64,000 nucleotides of DNA from Prorocentrum cordatum (GCA_963575745.1 CAUYUJ010011159.1:293083-357082); one strand, 5' to 3'; counted from the first letter of the stretch, positions 50,544 through 61,740 are shown. Numbers and translations are program-made. The notes: generated by a model not told the origin, from the sequence alone.

Positions 50544-51655
50544 CATATCATGTTAGAGTTCACAACCCTCACATCGAAATCTAACATAGCACGTTAGAGC
50601 TCCCAAGGAGCTCTAACATAGCATGTTAGAGGTCCCAGGGAGCTCTAACATGCCATGATAGAGCTCCAACGGGATCTCTAACAACATCCTATGTTAGAGC
50701 TCAAGGCTAACATGCCATGTTAGAGCTCCCAGGTATCTCTAACATACTCGAACATGCTATGTTAGAGCTCCGTTGGAGCTCTAACAAGCCATGTTAGAGC
50801 TCCCTGGGAGCTCTAACATAGCATGCTAGAGCATGTTAGAGCTCCCACGGAGCTCTACCATACCATGTTAGAGCTCCCAGGGAGCTCCCACGGAGCTCTA
50901 ACATGATATGTTAAAGCTCCGTTGAAGCTTGGTATGTTAGAGCTCAGGAGCTTAAGCAAGCGGAGCTCTAATTAGCATGTTCCAGTCTGTTGGGAGCTTC
51001 ATATTGCTATGGTAGTGCTCTGGTAGCTCTAAACTACTGCCGCCGCCGCCATGTCAGAGCTCCAAGGAGCTCCTAACAGGTTTTCGCTGCTTAGAGCTCC
51101 AGGGTAGCTCTAACATAATCTAAATTGCATGATAGTGCTCAAGGGATCTCTATATTCTATGTTAGAGCTCAAGGTAACATTGCCATGTTGAAACTCCCGG
51201 GGAGCTCTAAATTGTTATGTTAGCTTACCACGGACGCTCTAAAAACAGACATGTTAGAGCTTCCCAGGGAGCTCTAACTTACCGATAACATGCTATGTTA
51301 GAGCTCCGTTGGAGCTCTAACATAGCATGTTAGAGCTCCCGCGGAGCTCTAACATACCATGTTAGAGCTCCCAGGGAGCTCCCACTGAGCTCTAACATGC
51401 TATGTTAAAGCTCCGCTGGAGCTCGGTATGTCAGAGCTCCCAGGGAGCTCTAACATGGGAGCTCTAACATAGCATGTTAGAGCTCCCTGGGAGCTCTAAC
51501 ATGCTATGTTAGAGCTCCCTGGTAGCTCTAACCTACCCGCCGCCGCCGCCTCAGAGCTCCCACGGAGCTCTAACATGCGATGTTAGAGGTCCCAGGGAGC
51601 TCTAACATAATCTAACATACGATGTTAGAGCTCCATTTGAGCTCTAACATGCGAT
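50495..51655. repeat. S3 palindromic satellite
   Basis: About 1.15 kb, over 25 units, several decayed at 50930-51290. CCGCCGCCGCC runs at 51040 and 51538, also seen in the 45.4-46.6 kb array. Confidence 0.85.
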
Positions 51656-51735
51656 CGGATTCTCGGGCCCTGGCTGTCGACTCCCGTCGGGAGGGCCGAT
51701 TGGTCGGGGGGCCTCCCGACGGAGGGCCCTCGCAG

Positions 51736-52647
51736 ATGAGTCATCGCGCGGCGCCCCCCGACGGTCCGACGGTCTCCCCCGTGGCCGGCGGCCCATGGCC
51801 CGTGACCCGTCGTCGTCGTCACCGTCCGTCGGCGTCGCTGCCTCAGCCTCAGCCGTCTGCAGTGCGAAGGTCCATTGTTTCGGCTGTACTCCTCCTCAGC
51901 CTGAGCAGGCGACCCCCCCCCCGCCTCGGATTCAGGCGTCGACGCGGCGTCGACGCTTGCCGCGATGGCCGCGATGGCAGCATCTGGGCCGTCGACGACG
52001 ATTCGCATCCAGCTCCAGCTTCGTGTGACCATCAATGGAGATGGAGTCGTGGTGGGCGGTGTGACCATCAATGGAGATGGAGTCGTGGTGGGCGGCGGCG
52101 GCGACGACCAGCGCGCCCCGCCGTGTTCCAGCATGCGGTTCATGTGCCAGCTGCTGGTGGTGGTGGCGCTGCGGCCGCAGGCCCTGTGGGCGCCGCTGCA
52201 GCTCCGGGTGGCGCCGGGGCCGCACTCCCACTCCCACCCCCAGCACTTCCTGCCGCTGCCGCTGGGCAGCCTCCTCCTGTCGCTGTGCAGCCTGGGCAGC
52301 CTGGGCTGCCTCCGCCGGCACCAGCGGGGCAAGCCTTGGAGGTGCCCGAGGGGTCTGAGGCCAACGACTTCGGCTGGCCAGCCACTGCGCCGTGGATCGC
52401 ACCGCACTTCCGCCGGATCTTGCCCCTCGCGGCTGGCGCGCTCGGGTGCCACAGCAGCCACGTGATGGCCCGCTATCGCAGCGTTGACATCTGCACCGTA
52501 TGCGGCGGCTTCTCTGAGCGTGTATGTTCCAGGAAGCTCTGCGCGCCCTGTTCAGGGATCCGCAGTGATCACTATGGCAGGCGCAACCTTCTTCACATGC
52601 GCGTCGGCCACCACCCCAAAACTAACCGCGATTTTGCGTGCTGCTAG
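51736..52647 (+). CDS. Hypothetical protein with C-terminal Cys/His zinc-binding block
   Basis: The frame is open from 51622, but its beginning is S3 satellite; the first plausible ATG is 51736. The N-terminal ~200 residues are Arg/Pro/Ala-rich, with a 36-bp in-frame duplication (52025-52096). The end is specific: ATAPWIAPHFRRILPLA, then DICTVCGGFSERVCSRKLCAPCSGI and LHMRVGHHPKTNRD. CxxC...C...CxxC with trailing His is likely a zinc site. A similar Cys block ending in a GxHP motif occurs in many unnamed dinoflagellate proteins I recall. Function unknown. Confidence 0.4.
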   Translation: MSHRAAPPDGPTVSPVAGGPWPVTRRRRHRPSASLPQPQPSAVRRSIVSAVLLLSLSRRPPPRLGFRRRRGVDACRDGRDGSIWAVDDDSHPAPASCDHQWRWSRGGRCDHQWRWSRGGRRRRRPARPAVFQHAVHVPAAGGGGAAAAGPVGAAAAPGGAGAALPLPPPALPAAAAGQPPPVAVQPGQPGLPPPAPAGQALEVPEGSEANDFGWPATAPWIAPHFRRILPLAAGALGCHSSHVMARYRSVDICTVCGGFSERVCSRKLCAPCSGIRSDHYGRRNLLHMRVGHHPKTNRDFACC

Positions 52648-53190
52648 CGTGGTGAGGGCCCGCCACGCGCCGCGCGTTGGAGTAGATGGGGGAGGGGGGG
52701 GAGATGGGGGCGAGGCGATATGATCAGAGATTTTGACGACCGTGACGACGACCGTGACGACGACGACGACGACGCGACGACGACCCGACCCGACTCGCCC
52801 TTAATCCTTAGGCCTCGTCTGCATTCTGTGCCCTGCAGGACGCCGCCCCCGCGGCTGCTTCTTCCGGTCCGTCGGCCCGATGCCACGCGCGCGCTCCATT
52901 CGAGGCCCTGCGAGCTGCGGCATGCGCGCCGTCTCATCCCCCGTCCCGCAACGCGCCCCCCCCCCCCCCCGCTGGCACCACTGGGCGTTTGCGCAAGTGT
53001 CGGGTTTATGCCGATCGGATCAACGCCCCAGGGCTCCAGGGCCCCCCAGAGCCCCCCCCCCGACTACATGAATTATCCGACGCTGTCCGCCGCGAGGGCG
53101 GGGGGGGAGGGGGGGCGCGCTGTAGCTGTTCTCTGTTCTAGCGGCTAGCGCAGTCAGTCGAAACCTTCGGCCTGGCAACGAATCTCGAAA
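52648..53190. other. Spacer with GAC run, C-runs and G-runs
   Basis: (GAC)n at 52735-52790, C-runs at 52957-52970 and 53053-53060, G-run at 53100-53116. An open frame (52720-53148) is Arg/Pro-rich and unsupported. Confidence 0.45.
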
Positions 53191-53194
53191 GAAT

Positions 53195-53370
53195 GACAGA
53201 TTCATGGGGTTCTGGATCTACTAGGACTCAACAAATGAGTGCGTTGAAGATTGGGATCTCCTCTTGACGCCCTGAGGGGCGAGGAATTTCTGGCAATCTC
53301 TCGTGAGGCCCTGTGGGGAGACAGAATTTCTGGGATATCCTCTTGAGGCGCTTAGGGTAGTTAGAATTTC
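53195..53370 (+). repeat. Dispersed ~150-bp repeat, right copy
   Basis: Second copy of the unit at 48765-48920 (ATGAGTGCGTTGAAGATTGG ... CTCTTGAGGCGCTTAGGGTA). Confidence 0.7.
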
Positions 53371-53719
53371 TTGGTGCCGTTGGGGTCTTGCAAAATCTCT
53401 GGGCCCACCCATCAAGAGCTGGTGGGCCATCTGGGGAGAACTCGACAGGCTCTTGGCGCCCTCGCTCGCTGACCATGCATTAATCTTCGCATTGCTTCGA
53501 GGGAATGGGCGACTTCCGACGTCCGTGAGTTCGTCTAGAATTGGTTGCGGCTATTTTCGCTCTGCTTCCTATCCGCCCTCTGGACGTTCCATCGGCTGCA
53601 CCGGCCCTTCTTCTTCCATCATTGCCCAATTCCATTCCCACCACGGCTCCAGCCCGACCTGCAACAGGCGCGCGAGGTGGAACGGCCAGCCCGCAGCTGA
53701 ACCAGCCCGCCTGAGCGCG
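53371..53719. other. 5' region of the methyltransferase-like gene
   Basis: Frame open but not family-like. GCGGCTATTTTCGCTC at 53546-53561 is a weak DinoSL resemblance (12 of 19 bases) and is not called. Confidence 0.3.
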
Positions 53720-56700
53720 ATGAGCGGCGCCGCGGCGCAGCCGTTCAAGGACATCTGGGCCGACAAGGTTTCCCCCCTCACCGAGACTGACTTCAAACAG
53801 CTTCTCAAGACCATGCCGAAGCGCGTCGCCGAGAGGGCCGCGCAGGCGAAGAGGGAGAAGCCAGACAAGTCGCAGGAGGACCAGTCGAAGAAGACCTCGA
53901 AGAAGGACAGCAAGGAGAGAACTCCATTGCAGGAGAAGCTCGCCAATATCATCGAAGAGTGTAACGAGAAGGGCGAGCGCAGGAATGCCTATCTGAACCT
54001 GGCGTATACGGCGCCCATCGACAACAGTTTCCTGGAGGAGAATATCACGGTGGGCAAGGTGGAGAACGTGGCTGCGGACATGTTCATGCGGAACGTGCCG
54101 ACGGACGACGCGGCTGAAACAGCGAACGACTGTCACGAGGGCGCTGGCGACGTCGAGTGCACAGCCCAGGGTAACCCACAGCGGCGCATCGTGGAGACGC
54201 TAAGCCAGGTCAAGGGTGGCAGGCGTTGGAACATCCCGAAGCAGGTTGAGAAAGGGTTCGAGGTCCCCATCATGATCACCAACGTGAACCAGACCGCTGT
54301 GCCCGAGATCGGCAAGTTCAAGCGTTTGGGCAGTGACGTCGTGGTCAACGCTGTCTGGCTTGCCTACTACTGGGCGAAAGAGGAAGGCAACAGGCAGGCC
54401 GTAGAAGCGGTGGAGGACTTGATTCTGGATTGGCCCTTCGATTTCGCGCAGATCCCGGGGCGCACGGCTGAGGAGGTCGAGGAGAACAAGTTCAAGTGGT
54501 CTGTCAACCAGAGATCGCGCAGCGAGCGCCTGCGCGATTTCCTCGGGCTCGAGAACCAGAACCTCCTGCGCATCGTGGCACGCGCGGCGGACATCTTGAA
54601 GAGCGGCGGGCCAGCTGGCGGGAACCCCTCGGCAGAGAAGGTGCAGGCGTGGTTGGAGAAAAACATAAAGTGGGGACTTTTGCACTGCCCCAGCCTGAGG
54701 ACCGTCAAGACGCACATGGTCAACTGGCTCGCTCTCGACAAGTGCCCGGGGGCATTGCTGCTTTTGGATGCCGCCGTGATCGTTGGGGGCGAGACAATCT
54801 GCTGGACAGGCCCACGCAGCTTGGGACGATCATCGCGAAGACGGACGCTACCTCGCTGGGGTACGTCTTGGAAAGCCTGTACACGCGGATGTGGCGGAAG
54901 AGCGTGAAGGACCCGTACAGCGCCTCCACCATCGGCCAGGCAGTGGGCGAGATCTTGTGGGCGAAGAAGTACGTGGCGAACTTTCTGAAACAGTACCCAG
55001 ACTTGTTCAAAGGGAGCACTGGCTGCAACAGCACTGAAACAACAGACACGCAGGAGAACGCCGCCGAGAGGAAAGTCATGGTCATGGCGAGGCAATACCT
55101 CGACTCGCCGCTCAAGTTCTTCGAGAAGACTGAGGGGCCTGACAAGGACCCGACCTGGGTGCAGTCACTGCCGACCGAGGCGCTGCGCCTGGCGATGAAA
55201 CACTTCCTCAAAATAGGCCAGGACTTCTACAAGCAGGAGATCTCTGGCGCCCTCATCCAGCCGTACGCCGAGCGCTACAACATGGTCAAGTTCCACAGGA
55301 GCGTGCGAGTGAACAAGAGGTTCTTCGAGAAGTTCCAAATCGCGTGCGACTCCCTCGTGGGAAACCCCCAGGAACCGTCAGAGCAAAAGCCTGCAGACAG
55401 CGACACGGTCGGTGCTGCAACAGCGGGCGGTGCTGGAACAGCGGAGGCGGCCTCCGAGGACAAGAAGAAGATCGACGTCTCCCCGGGCGACGTGAATAAC
55501 TTCAAGGCGCCGTGCGAGCAGCAGTGCTCCAGCCAGCTGGATACGCGGGTCGTCATGATCACGGCGGAGGGCAGCGCCATGGATACCAACGCTTCGGTTA
55601 CTAAGACACGCCTATACCAGAACCTAACAGAGAATGCATCAGTGATGGGCTTCTACGATGTCAAGCATGCGAAGTTGTTTTGCGTCTTCGAGGGGCAAGG
55701 CCTCGCGCGCCGTGAGCCCGCGCTGGACGAGTTGGATTTCACACGCTACCTGAAGCCCCTGGAACCGCTGATGGTCGGTGGACGGGACGTGCTGTGGGTG
55801 CTGACGGGCCGCTCGCAGTCGAACCTCCCGAAGATCCAGAAGATCCTCGCCGCAAACAAGTTCCGCACGGTCACATGCCACCTCGCCTACAACACGAAGC
55901 AGATGCAGCAGTACGGCCACTTCCAGAGGCAGCGAGGCCTGGCGAACTCGCGCTCGCACGAGGTCATGTTGCTCTGCTACAAGGGCAGGAAGCCGAAGCA
56001 AATGGCCAAGATCAGGCAGTTCGTGGACGCGGGCAGCCCCCTCTTCAACGAAGTGATGGGGAACGTGCCTGTCCTGCCGCAGAAGAGCCACGCCCTCGTG
56101 CCCAATCAGGTTCGGGAGACCAGCTTGGCCAGCATGGTCGGCCAGTGCGTCGCCGAGGTGGAGGCCGAGGAGCGAGAGAAGCTGGGGTATTGCCACCCTC
56201 TCCAGGAGGGCGAGGGCGCTGATTGTGGCGCCGAGGCGCGCGACGAAGCTGCAACAGCCGTCCGCCCCGAGAAGGCCTTCGTGACTGCGGCCGTGGAGAA
56301 GCGGAAGCCCTACCGCCAGCTCACGGGAACGGAGGTGCCGCGGTTCCCGCACGACAACGACATCGAGCTCCTCAAGGAGCTCTGCCACGAGGCGGGGAAG
56401 CCCAGGTGGGTGCACGTCGGCGCGCCTGCGGGCGGCGCAGGCATGCACGGCTGCATCGAGAGCGGGCGCAGTGCGTTGACCTTGACTTTCGACGACCACC
56501 ACGCGAAGGTGCTCGAGCCGTTTCTCGTGGAGCGTGCCGTCGAGGCCATGCTCGGGAGCAGCACCATGGTGTTCGTGAACGAGGACCTGCTTGCACGCTC
56601 TGCGCAGTTGCGCCTGACAAAGGAGGGCCCGAGGGAGGACCCGAAGGATGGGAAGAAGGACGACAACAAGGAGGAGGGCAAGAAGGAGGACAAGAAGAAG

Positions 56701-56874
56701 GACAAGAAGGAGGATAAGAAGAAGGACAAGAATGGTGAAAATAATAAGGGTAGGAAGGGTAAGAAGCGCGACGCCGACGCGTCCTCGACCTCAGACTCCT
56801 CGTCTTCAGACGACCCCTCGGCCCCGAAGAAGAAGAAGAAGCCGAAGACAGGCTGCAACAGAGCACAGGCTTGA
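53720..56874 (+). CDS. Large uncharacterised protein with MT-A70-like segment and Lys-rich tail
   Basis: ATG at 53720 (MSGAAAQPFKDIW). The frame changes once near 54805-54815; before it LDAAVIVGGE, after it TQLGTIIAKTDATSLGYVLE. About 1,050 residues in all. N-terminal ~700: mixed charged helical sequence with no family I know. Around 55790-55990 DVLWVLTGRSQSNLPKIQ, FRTVTCHLAYNTKQMQQYG and SRSHEVMLLCYKGRKPKQ follow the layout of MT-A70-type N6-adenine methyltransferases (LWVT, then HE plus KG), but no DPPW box is visible, so activity is doubtful. The C-terminal 80 residues are Lys/Asp/Glu repeats then SSTSDSSSSDD and KKKKKPK, a probable nuclear signal. GCTGNAACAG occurs six times within it in differing codon phase. 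The next gene follows after ~600 bp on the same strand. Confidence 0.5.
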
Positions 56875-57500
56875 GCACAGGCTGCTACAGAATTCGACAG
56901 CTCCGACGCAGGAGCCAGCCCGCGCGCTCCTGTTCCCGTGGAGCTGCCACTTGTTTGATGTTGGACTGCAACAGTCGCGCGCTGGCGGCGTCGCCTCCGG
57001 TCTCGTAATGGGACGCGCGCCACATTCTGGCCTGTGCAGTACACGGCACCTCGCGCACAGATAGGAACATAGTCCTCCGTCATCCCTTCGTCGCCATCCG
57101 TCGCACTTGGCCCACGGCGCAGGCAGGGCGCAGAGTCAGGATGCTTACGTTTCCAAAGGGTACCCTTGCATCCTGCGCTTTCCGTTCCGAAGGTGGGGAG
57201 CTGGAGAAACAACAGATACCATGCCGCCAAGGCCCTTGCATCCTTACGGCGCTCTGTAGGGGCGGGCCAGGATGGGGATGCAGCAGGGTAGGGAAGACGC
57301 GGGAAGCAACACTCCGAGGAGCGGCCGCAGGGGGAGGAGGAGGACGGAGGAGGGGCCCGCAGGCGTCTCGGTTCACTGAAACTTAGCGGGCCCGCAGGGA
57401 CGACACTGCCGTCAGCGGGCCTCCGCGGCGACGGCTGCCTCGGGCGGCAGCGGTCGCGACAGGAACAAGGTTATCTTTTATAAGTGGGCTGTTACCTGCA
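56875..57500. other. Intergenic region or intron before the kinase gene
   Basis: No gene supported. Three GCTGNNACAG-like boxes close to 56881-56975. The right end, GGGCTGTTACCTGCAG (57486-57501), looks like a 3' splice site leading into the kinase frame. Confidence 0.4.
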
Positions 57501-57501
57501 G

Positions 57502-58674
57502 GGTGACGGGTCGAACAACGACAAGATCAAGAAGCTGAGGGGGACCTGCAGCAATAGCATGGCCAGGGTGGCAAAAGGGGCCCCGACCGCAAAAGTGTCG
57601 CTGGAGAAGGTAACGAAGAACAAATGTGTGTTGACGTGGCCAAAGCCAGTTTCGCATGACACCTGCACGCGGCTCCTCAAGATTGCGCTGGGCGCCAACT
57701 GGAAAGACTATGTGAGCAAGCCTGCGGGGGTGCCAGGGTGCGCGAAATGGGCTGGAACAGCTAACGCTGCAGAAGATGAGCCAGCTGTCGCCGAGGGCCA
57801 CGGTGTCGCAGGAGAAACCCTAGAGGACGCGCTGGGGAAGGTGCTCGTTCCCGCCGCGGACGGGGTATCGGAGCCTACGCCACCGGCAGCTGCTCGTCGC
57901 GGGTCTGCTGGTCCGAGAGCGGTGTCCCACGACGAGGGTCGTGCGAATCTACTTGCACTGAAGCTCGACGCGGTCGGGCACGCGTACCAAAACAAACAGA
58001 ATGGCAAGTGCGAGGACCTGCCGCTCGAGTACGACGTGCAGTGGGAAGATGGGGAGCTCGGTCAGGGCTCTTTCGGCAAGGTCGACTTGGGCACGCGACG
58101 GGGTGACAAGACTGGCCTTGCGATCAAGATGCTGCGGGGCGACCCCAGCGATGCGCAGAAGGTGTTCAATACGGATGCCGTCGGAGGGGCTCTGGATGAG
58201 GTCACGCGCCACGGTGCTGTGGGCACGCGCCCGCGTCTCGTTCGCTTACTCGACGTGGGCCTTTTCAGGAGGTTGTGCCCAGGAACTGCAGCAGCCCCGA
58301 AGAAAGCACACCGAGAACTGCAACAGTCAGTACCAAGGATAGATTGGAAATGGACGGAGCACATCGGCCTCGTGTACGAGTTGTTCGAGATCGATGTCCG
58401 CCAATTCCTCAGGAAGTCCTCCTTCGCGCAGACAGGGATGCGCCACGTCCTGAACAGCGTTCTCGAAGGGCTCCAGTACATGCACGACAGGGGCCTCATT
58501 CACTGCGACATCAAGCCCGCAAACATCCTGATGCGAGGATCGCCGCAGACGCGCGGCTGCTTCGAGAAGCAGGCACTTGTATCACGTGGGCTTGGCGAAT
58601 GGGATCCCGTCGCGCCGTGCCCAAAGAGCAAGCTGCAGTTCGACTGGCAGATCCCGGGTTCCTTCGAGGCGCTC
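57502..58674 (+). CDS. Protein kinase-oxygenase fusion, exon with kinase N-lobe
   Basis: Frame open from 57484; likely exon start after CTGCAG at 57501, first ATG 57559. ~170 residues of linker, then the kinase domain: ELGQGSFGKVDLG (glycine loop, 58057-58090), LAIKML (ATP-binding Lys, about 58120), GLVYELFEIDVRQFL (hinge), YMHDRGLIHCDIKPANILM (58480-58530; catalytic Asp present, HCD in place of HRD). Ser/Thr specificity is suggested by DIKPAN. The frame ends at QIPGSFEAL, where an intron begins; DFG-equivalent and later parts are in the next exon. Confidence 0.7.
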
Positions 58675-59280
58675 GTCGTCGACGTCGTCGTCGCCGTCGT
58701 CGTCGCCGTCGTCGTCGTTCTCCTCCTCCTCCTCGTCCTCCTCGTCCTCGTCGTCCTCGTCGTCCTCGCCGTCCTCGTCGTCCTCGTCGTCCTCGTCGTC
58801 GTCCTCCTCGTCCTCGTCGTCGTCGTCCTCGTCGTCCTCGTCATCCTCGTCATCCTCGTCGTCCTCGTCGTCGTCTTCCTCGTCCTCGTCGTCGTCGTCC
58901 TCGTCGTCCTCGTCATCCTCGTCGTCGTCGTCGTCATCCTCGTCATCATCGTCGTTCCTTCGACTAAGATCCCGAGTTGTCAGGGCTCACATTGAGCTCT
59001 AACATAGTATGTTAGAGCTCCCAGGGAGCTCTAACATAGCATGTTAGAGCTCCCATGGAGCTCTAACCTAGCATGTTAGAGCTCCGACGACGCCCTCATA
59101 TACGAGGTCAGAGCTCACCTTACCTCACTAGCCTTCATGTTAGGTCTCACACCGAGTTCTAACAAGGGAGGTTCCACCCTTCCCCCGAGATGCCGTCGTC
59201 GTGCCCTCTATCCCGCCCTTCCCTCCAGGGGGGGCTCAGTCGCCGTCGCCCCCCTCTCCTCCATCCGCCCCTCTCCGCAG
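58675..59280 (+). other. Intron in the kinase gene containing S3 satellite
   Basis: 606 bp. Donor GCGCTC|GTCGTC, acceptor CCCTCTCCGCAG|GTGGTG at 59280/59281 with a strong pyrimidine tract. Joining EAL to VVLGDLG restores the kinase at the expected place, in phase 0. Interior: (GTCCTC/GTC)n at 58675-58965, three S3 palindrome units at 58985-59090, then unique DNA. Without splicing the frame stops at 58996. Confidence 0.65.
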
Positions 59281-60883
59281 GTGGTGCTCGGCGACCTCGG
59301 CTGTGTGGAGATGGCGGATCCCCACGGCAGGTTGAAGAAGAAACTGCGCTACAGCCCGACCTGCGATGACTTCGGAGTATGCGCGCCCGCTTACAGAGCG
59401 GTAGACGCTTTCTTGGGGAACCAGCGCTACTCAGAGGACCTGGACATGTGGTCCATCGGGTGCCTGATGGCGGAGTTGCACACGCGCAAGGTGTTGTTCC
59501 AACCAGAGCCTTGCGGCGCGCTCGGGCATCCAGGGGGGCACCCGAAAGACTTCGCGGTTTTCAGCAGGGAGGTCTTGGGGATCCCAGGCAAGGAGCCAGG
59601 GTCGGGGGGCTTCTACAATTACGAGGACCAGGAACCCGCCCCGTGGCTGGACAACCTGCCTTTCTTTGAGAAGTGGTTCAAGCGGTCGGGCGAGGATTGG
59701 CTAAAGGCTGAAACAGCGAAGGCACTCGACGGCCGAGGGCGCTGGCCCGTTGACGAACTTGCAGACTGCCCCCCCAGACTTGTTGAAGGCCGCCGAGAGC
59801 TGCCTGCTTTGGCACCCTGGCGCCAGAGCGACAATCAGTCGTCTAAGGGCTCGTCGCTTCCTGCAGCCGGCTGGCGCCCAGCTCGTCGTGCGCATCTCCA
59901 TGGCGCAGGGAAAAAACGGCACGGGCACGATGGCGGAGGCGGAGCTGGACCCAGACTTGCTCCGCTTCTTGCAGAGAGACCCGCGCTGGCAGAACTTGGC
60001 CGAGGAGCGCCTGGACACGGGAGCAACCGTCGCCAAATGCGTCCGAGGCGACGAGGCGGCAAAGGGCTTGAAAACAGAGGTCGCAGGCGTCGTGGACGAC
60101 GAAAGCCCCCCGAAGTGCCGCAGCCTCAACAAGGGCGGGAATTTGCAGATCACCCCCTCGCCCCACATGGCCGCCTTCGTGCGAGCGCTGCGGAAGAAGA
60201 TGCGCCCGTGGCTGCAACAGCTGGGAGACAAACTGCGCGAGGCTGTCAAAGCCGACGGCATGCCACCTGCCATCGTCGAGCAGAACGGAAAGCCCATCAT
60301 GACAGAGCACTTCGCCGACAACGCGTTCGCGTACGCATCGATCCAGCTCATGCAACCAGGCGCGCGGGACGATGGTTGGCACACAGATGGCGGATGCTCC
60401 CTGTTGCACGCGGCCGTGACGATTTTCGGGACGCGCTCCGTGCAAGTGAGGATCCCAGGGGTCCTGGGAGCACATGGTGGGGCGTCACCCTCGAGCACAG
60501 CCTCCTGCGGAAGGGTCGCCACCCTCGAGCAAAAGCCTGGGTCCTTCTACATGGGCACCCTGTCCTCCCTCGAGCACAACGTGCACCACCGCGCCTCCGC
60601 GGACTGCCAGGACTGTTTCGCGACCCACCACGAGCTGCAACAGCGCGTAGACGACAGCAGGCTGCAGATCGCCGCCACGATCCGCTCCGACGTCTTTCGG
60701 GAGTTCAGGGCGCGCAGGATCGACGCCACGCCTGGCCCGAAGGAGTTCCTCAACGTCGTGAACCACGTCGTGGCCGATCACCTGGCACGGGCCCCCATGG
60801 CGCTGCCCGACCTCGCGGAGGTGCTTGACGAAATGCGGTGGCCCGCTTCCACGGAGGCTGTGGTGCTTTCCGATTCCGATTAG
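59281..60883 (+). CDS. Protein kinase-oxygenase fusion, C-lobe and 2OG-Fe(II) oxygenase-like domain
   Basis: Starts VVLGDLGCVEM, the DLG metal-binding motif, then AYRAVDAFLG (activation-loop end) and LDMWSIGCLMAEL (helix F). A one-base shift in the C7 run at 59769-59775 moves to the frame starting PDLLKAAESCLLWHPGAR, the kinase's last helices, and on to TAG at 60881. After a linker comes an oxygenase-like domain: NAFAYASIQLMQPGARDDGW, HTDGG (H-x-D, about 60379-60387), SLLHAAVTIFGTRSVQVRI, KPGSFYMGTLSSLEHNVHHR (distal His, about 60574). HxD...H in this setting fits the double-stranded beta helix of 2-oxoglutarate/Fe(II) dioxygenases. Substrate unknown. Kinase and oxygenase in one chain is unusual. 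Confidence 0.6.
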
Positions 60884-61255
60884 GCTGCAACAGTATCCAA
60901 ATCCGATCAGACTGCCACAGTACTCAGCACGGCCCGCGCAGTCCGAAAGAAGGTTATCGTCATCCTCATCATCATCAGCATCATCATCTTCATCGCCATC
61001 ATCATCGCAATTATCGGCTTCAGCATCATCGTCATCATCATCAGCATCAACATGTTCACGCCGCCATCATCGTCATGCGGGTCTTGATTTAATCATCATC
61101 ATCACTACATGATGATGACGATGGCGAGGAGATGATGAGTGATATTATGATGATGACGATGATGCGGAGATGGTGATGATGATGGCGATGACGCGGACGA
61201 TGATGAATATCATGACGACGATGATGACGATGATGATGACGATGATGCGAAAACA
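60884..61255. repeat. CAT/GAT microsatellite region
   Basis: GCTGCAACAG directly after the stop (60884-60893), then (CATCAT/CATCGC)n at 60957-61060 and (GATGATGAC)n at 61108-61250, which run as near reverse complements and could fold back on each other. Confidence 0.8.
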
Positions 61256-61740
61256 GGTTGAGTCGGTTGAGTCCGAGAACCCCGCCCGAAACAAGCCAGT
61301 GGGTGCGTGTTGTCGAATGGGGGTCCCCACTCGAACGGGAGCTTCCTCCAGGGTCCGACAACTCGCACCCATACCCATAGCCAGTTCCCCTCCTTTCGAC
61401 CCTCCAATGGGTATGGGTGTGAGTTGTTCGCTCGTCATTGTGGTCGTGAGCGTCGAAGAAAGTCTCAAGCGATCGCTTCTACTCGAAACGGAGACACCAT
61501 GGATCCGTGCAGCGCTGCGTGCAGCGACGCTCCGGGCTGCACTGAGTGGCGAAGTCTCAGGCGAGAGCTCCATTTTGAAACAGATAGTCTCCCACCCCAC
61601 TAAACTCTGCATTCAAGAAGCGCGTGCGAGCGTCGCTGAGGCGATAGTGCCAATTTGAAATACTTGTTCAGTGTGTCGGAGGATTGCAAGGTTTTGAAGC
61701 TACATGTTCGCGGCACTACGGCGAGATAGCCCCATTTCGA
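61255..61740. other. Unique island with inverted repeat
   Basis: Begins AGGTTGAGTCGGTTGAGT (also at 31893). Contains a hairpin: CAACTCGCACCCATACCCAT (about 61367-61386) against ATGGGTATGGGTGTGAGTTG (about 61408-61427). The rest is unassigned. A boundary-box relative lies at its right edge. Confidence 0.55.

Noticed and set aside
53546-53561. GCGGCTATTTTCGCTC as an SL relic before the methyltransferase-like gene
   Set aside because: Only 12 of 19 bases match and it lies ~160 bp from the ATG; too weak to call.
55639-56502. 287-codon minus-strand ORF and similar antisense ORFs under the plus-strand genes
   Set aside because: Shadows of GC-rich coding sequence; the plus strand carries the recognisable motifs.
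58675-58965. Val/Leu/Ser-rich peptide runs as a membrane or linker domain of the kinase
   Set aside because: Encoded by a GTC/CTC microsatellite inside a segment with good intron boundaries.
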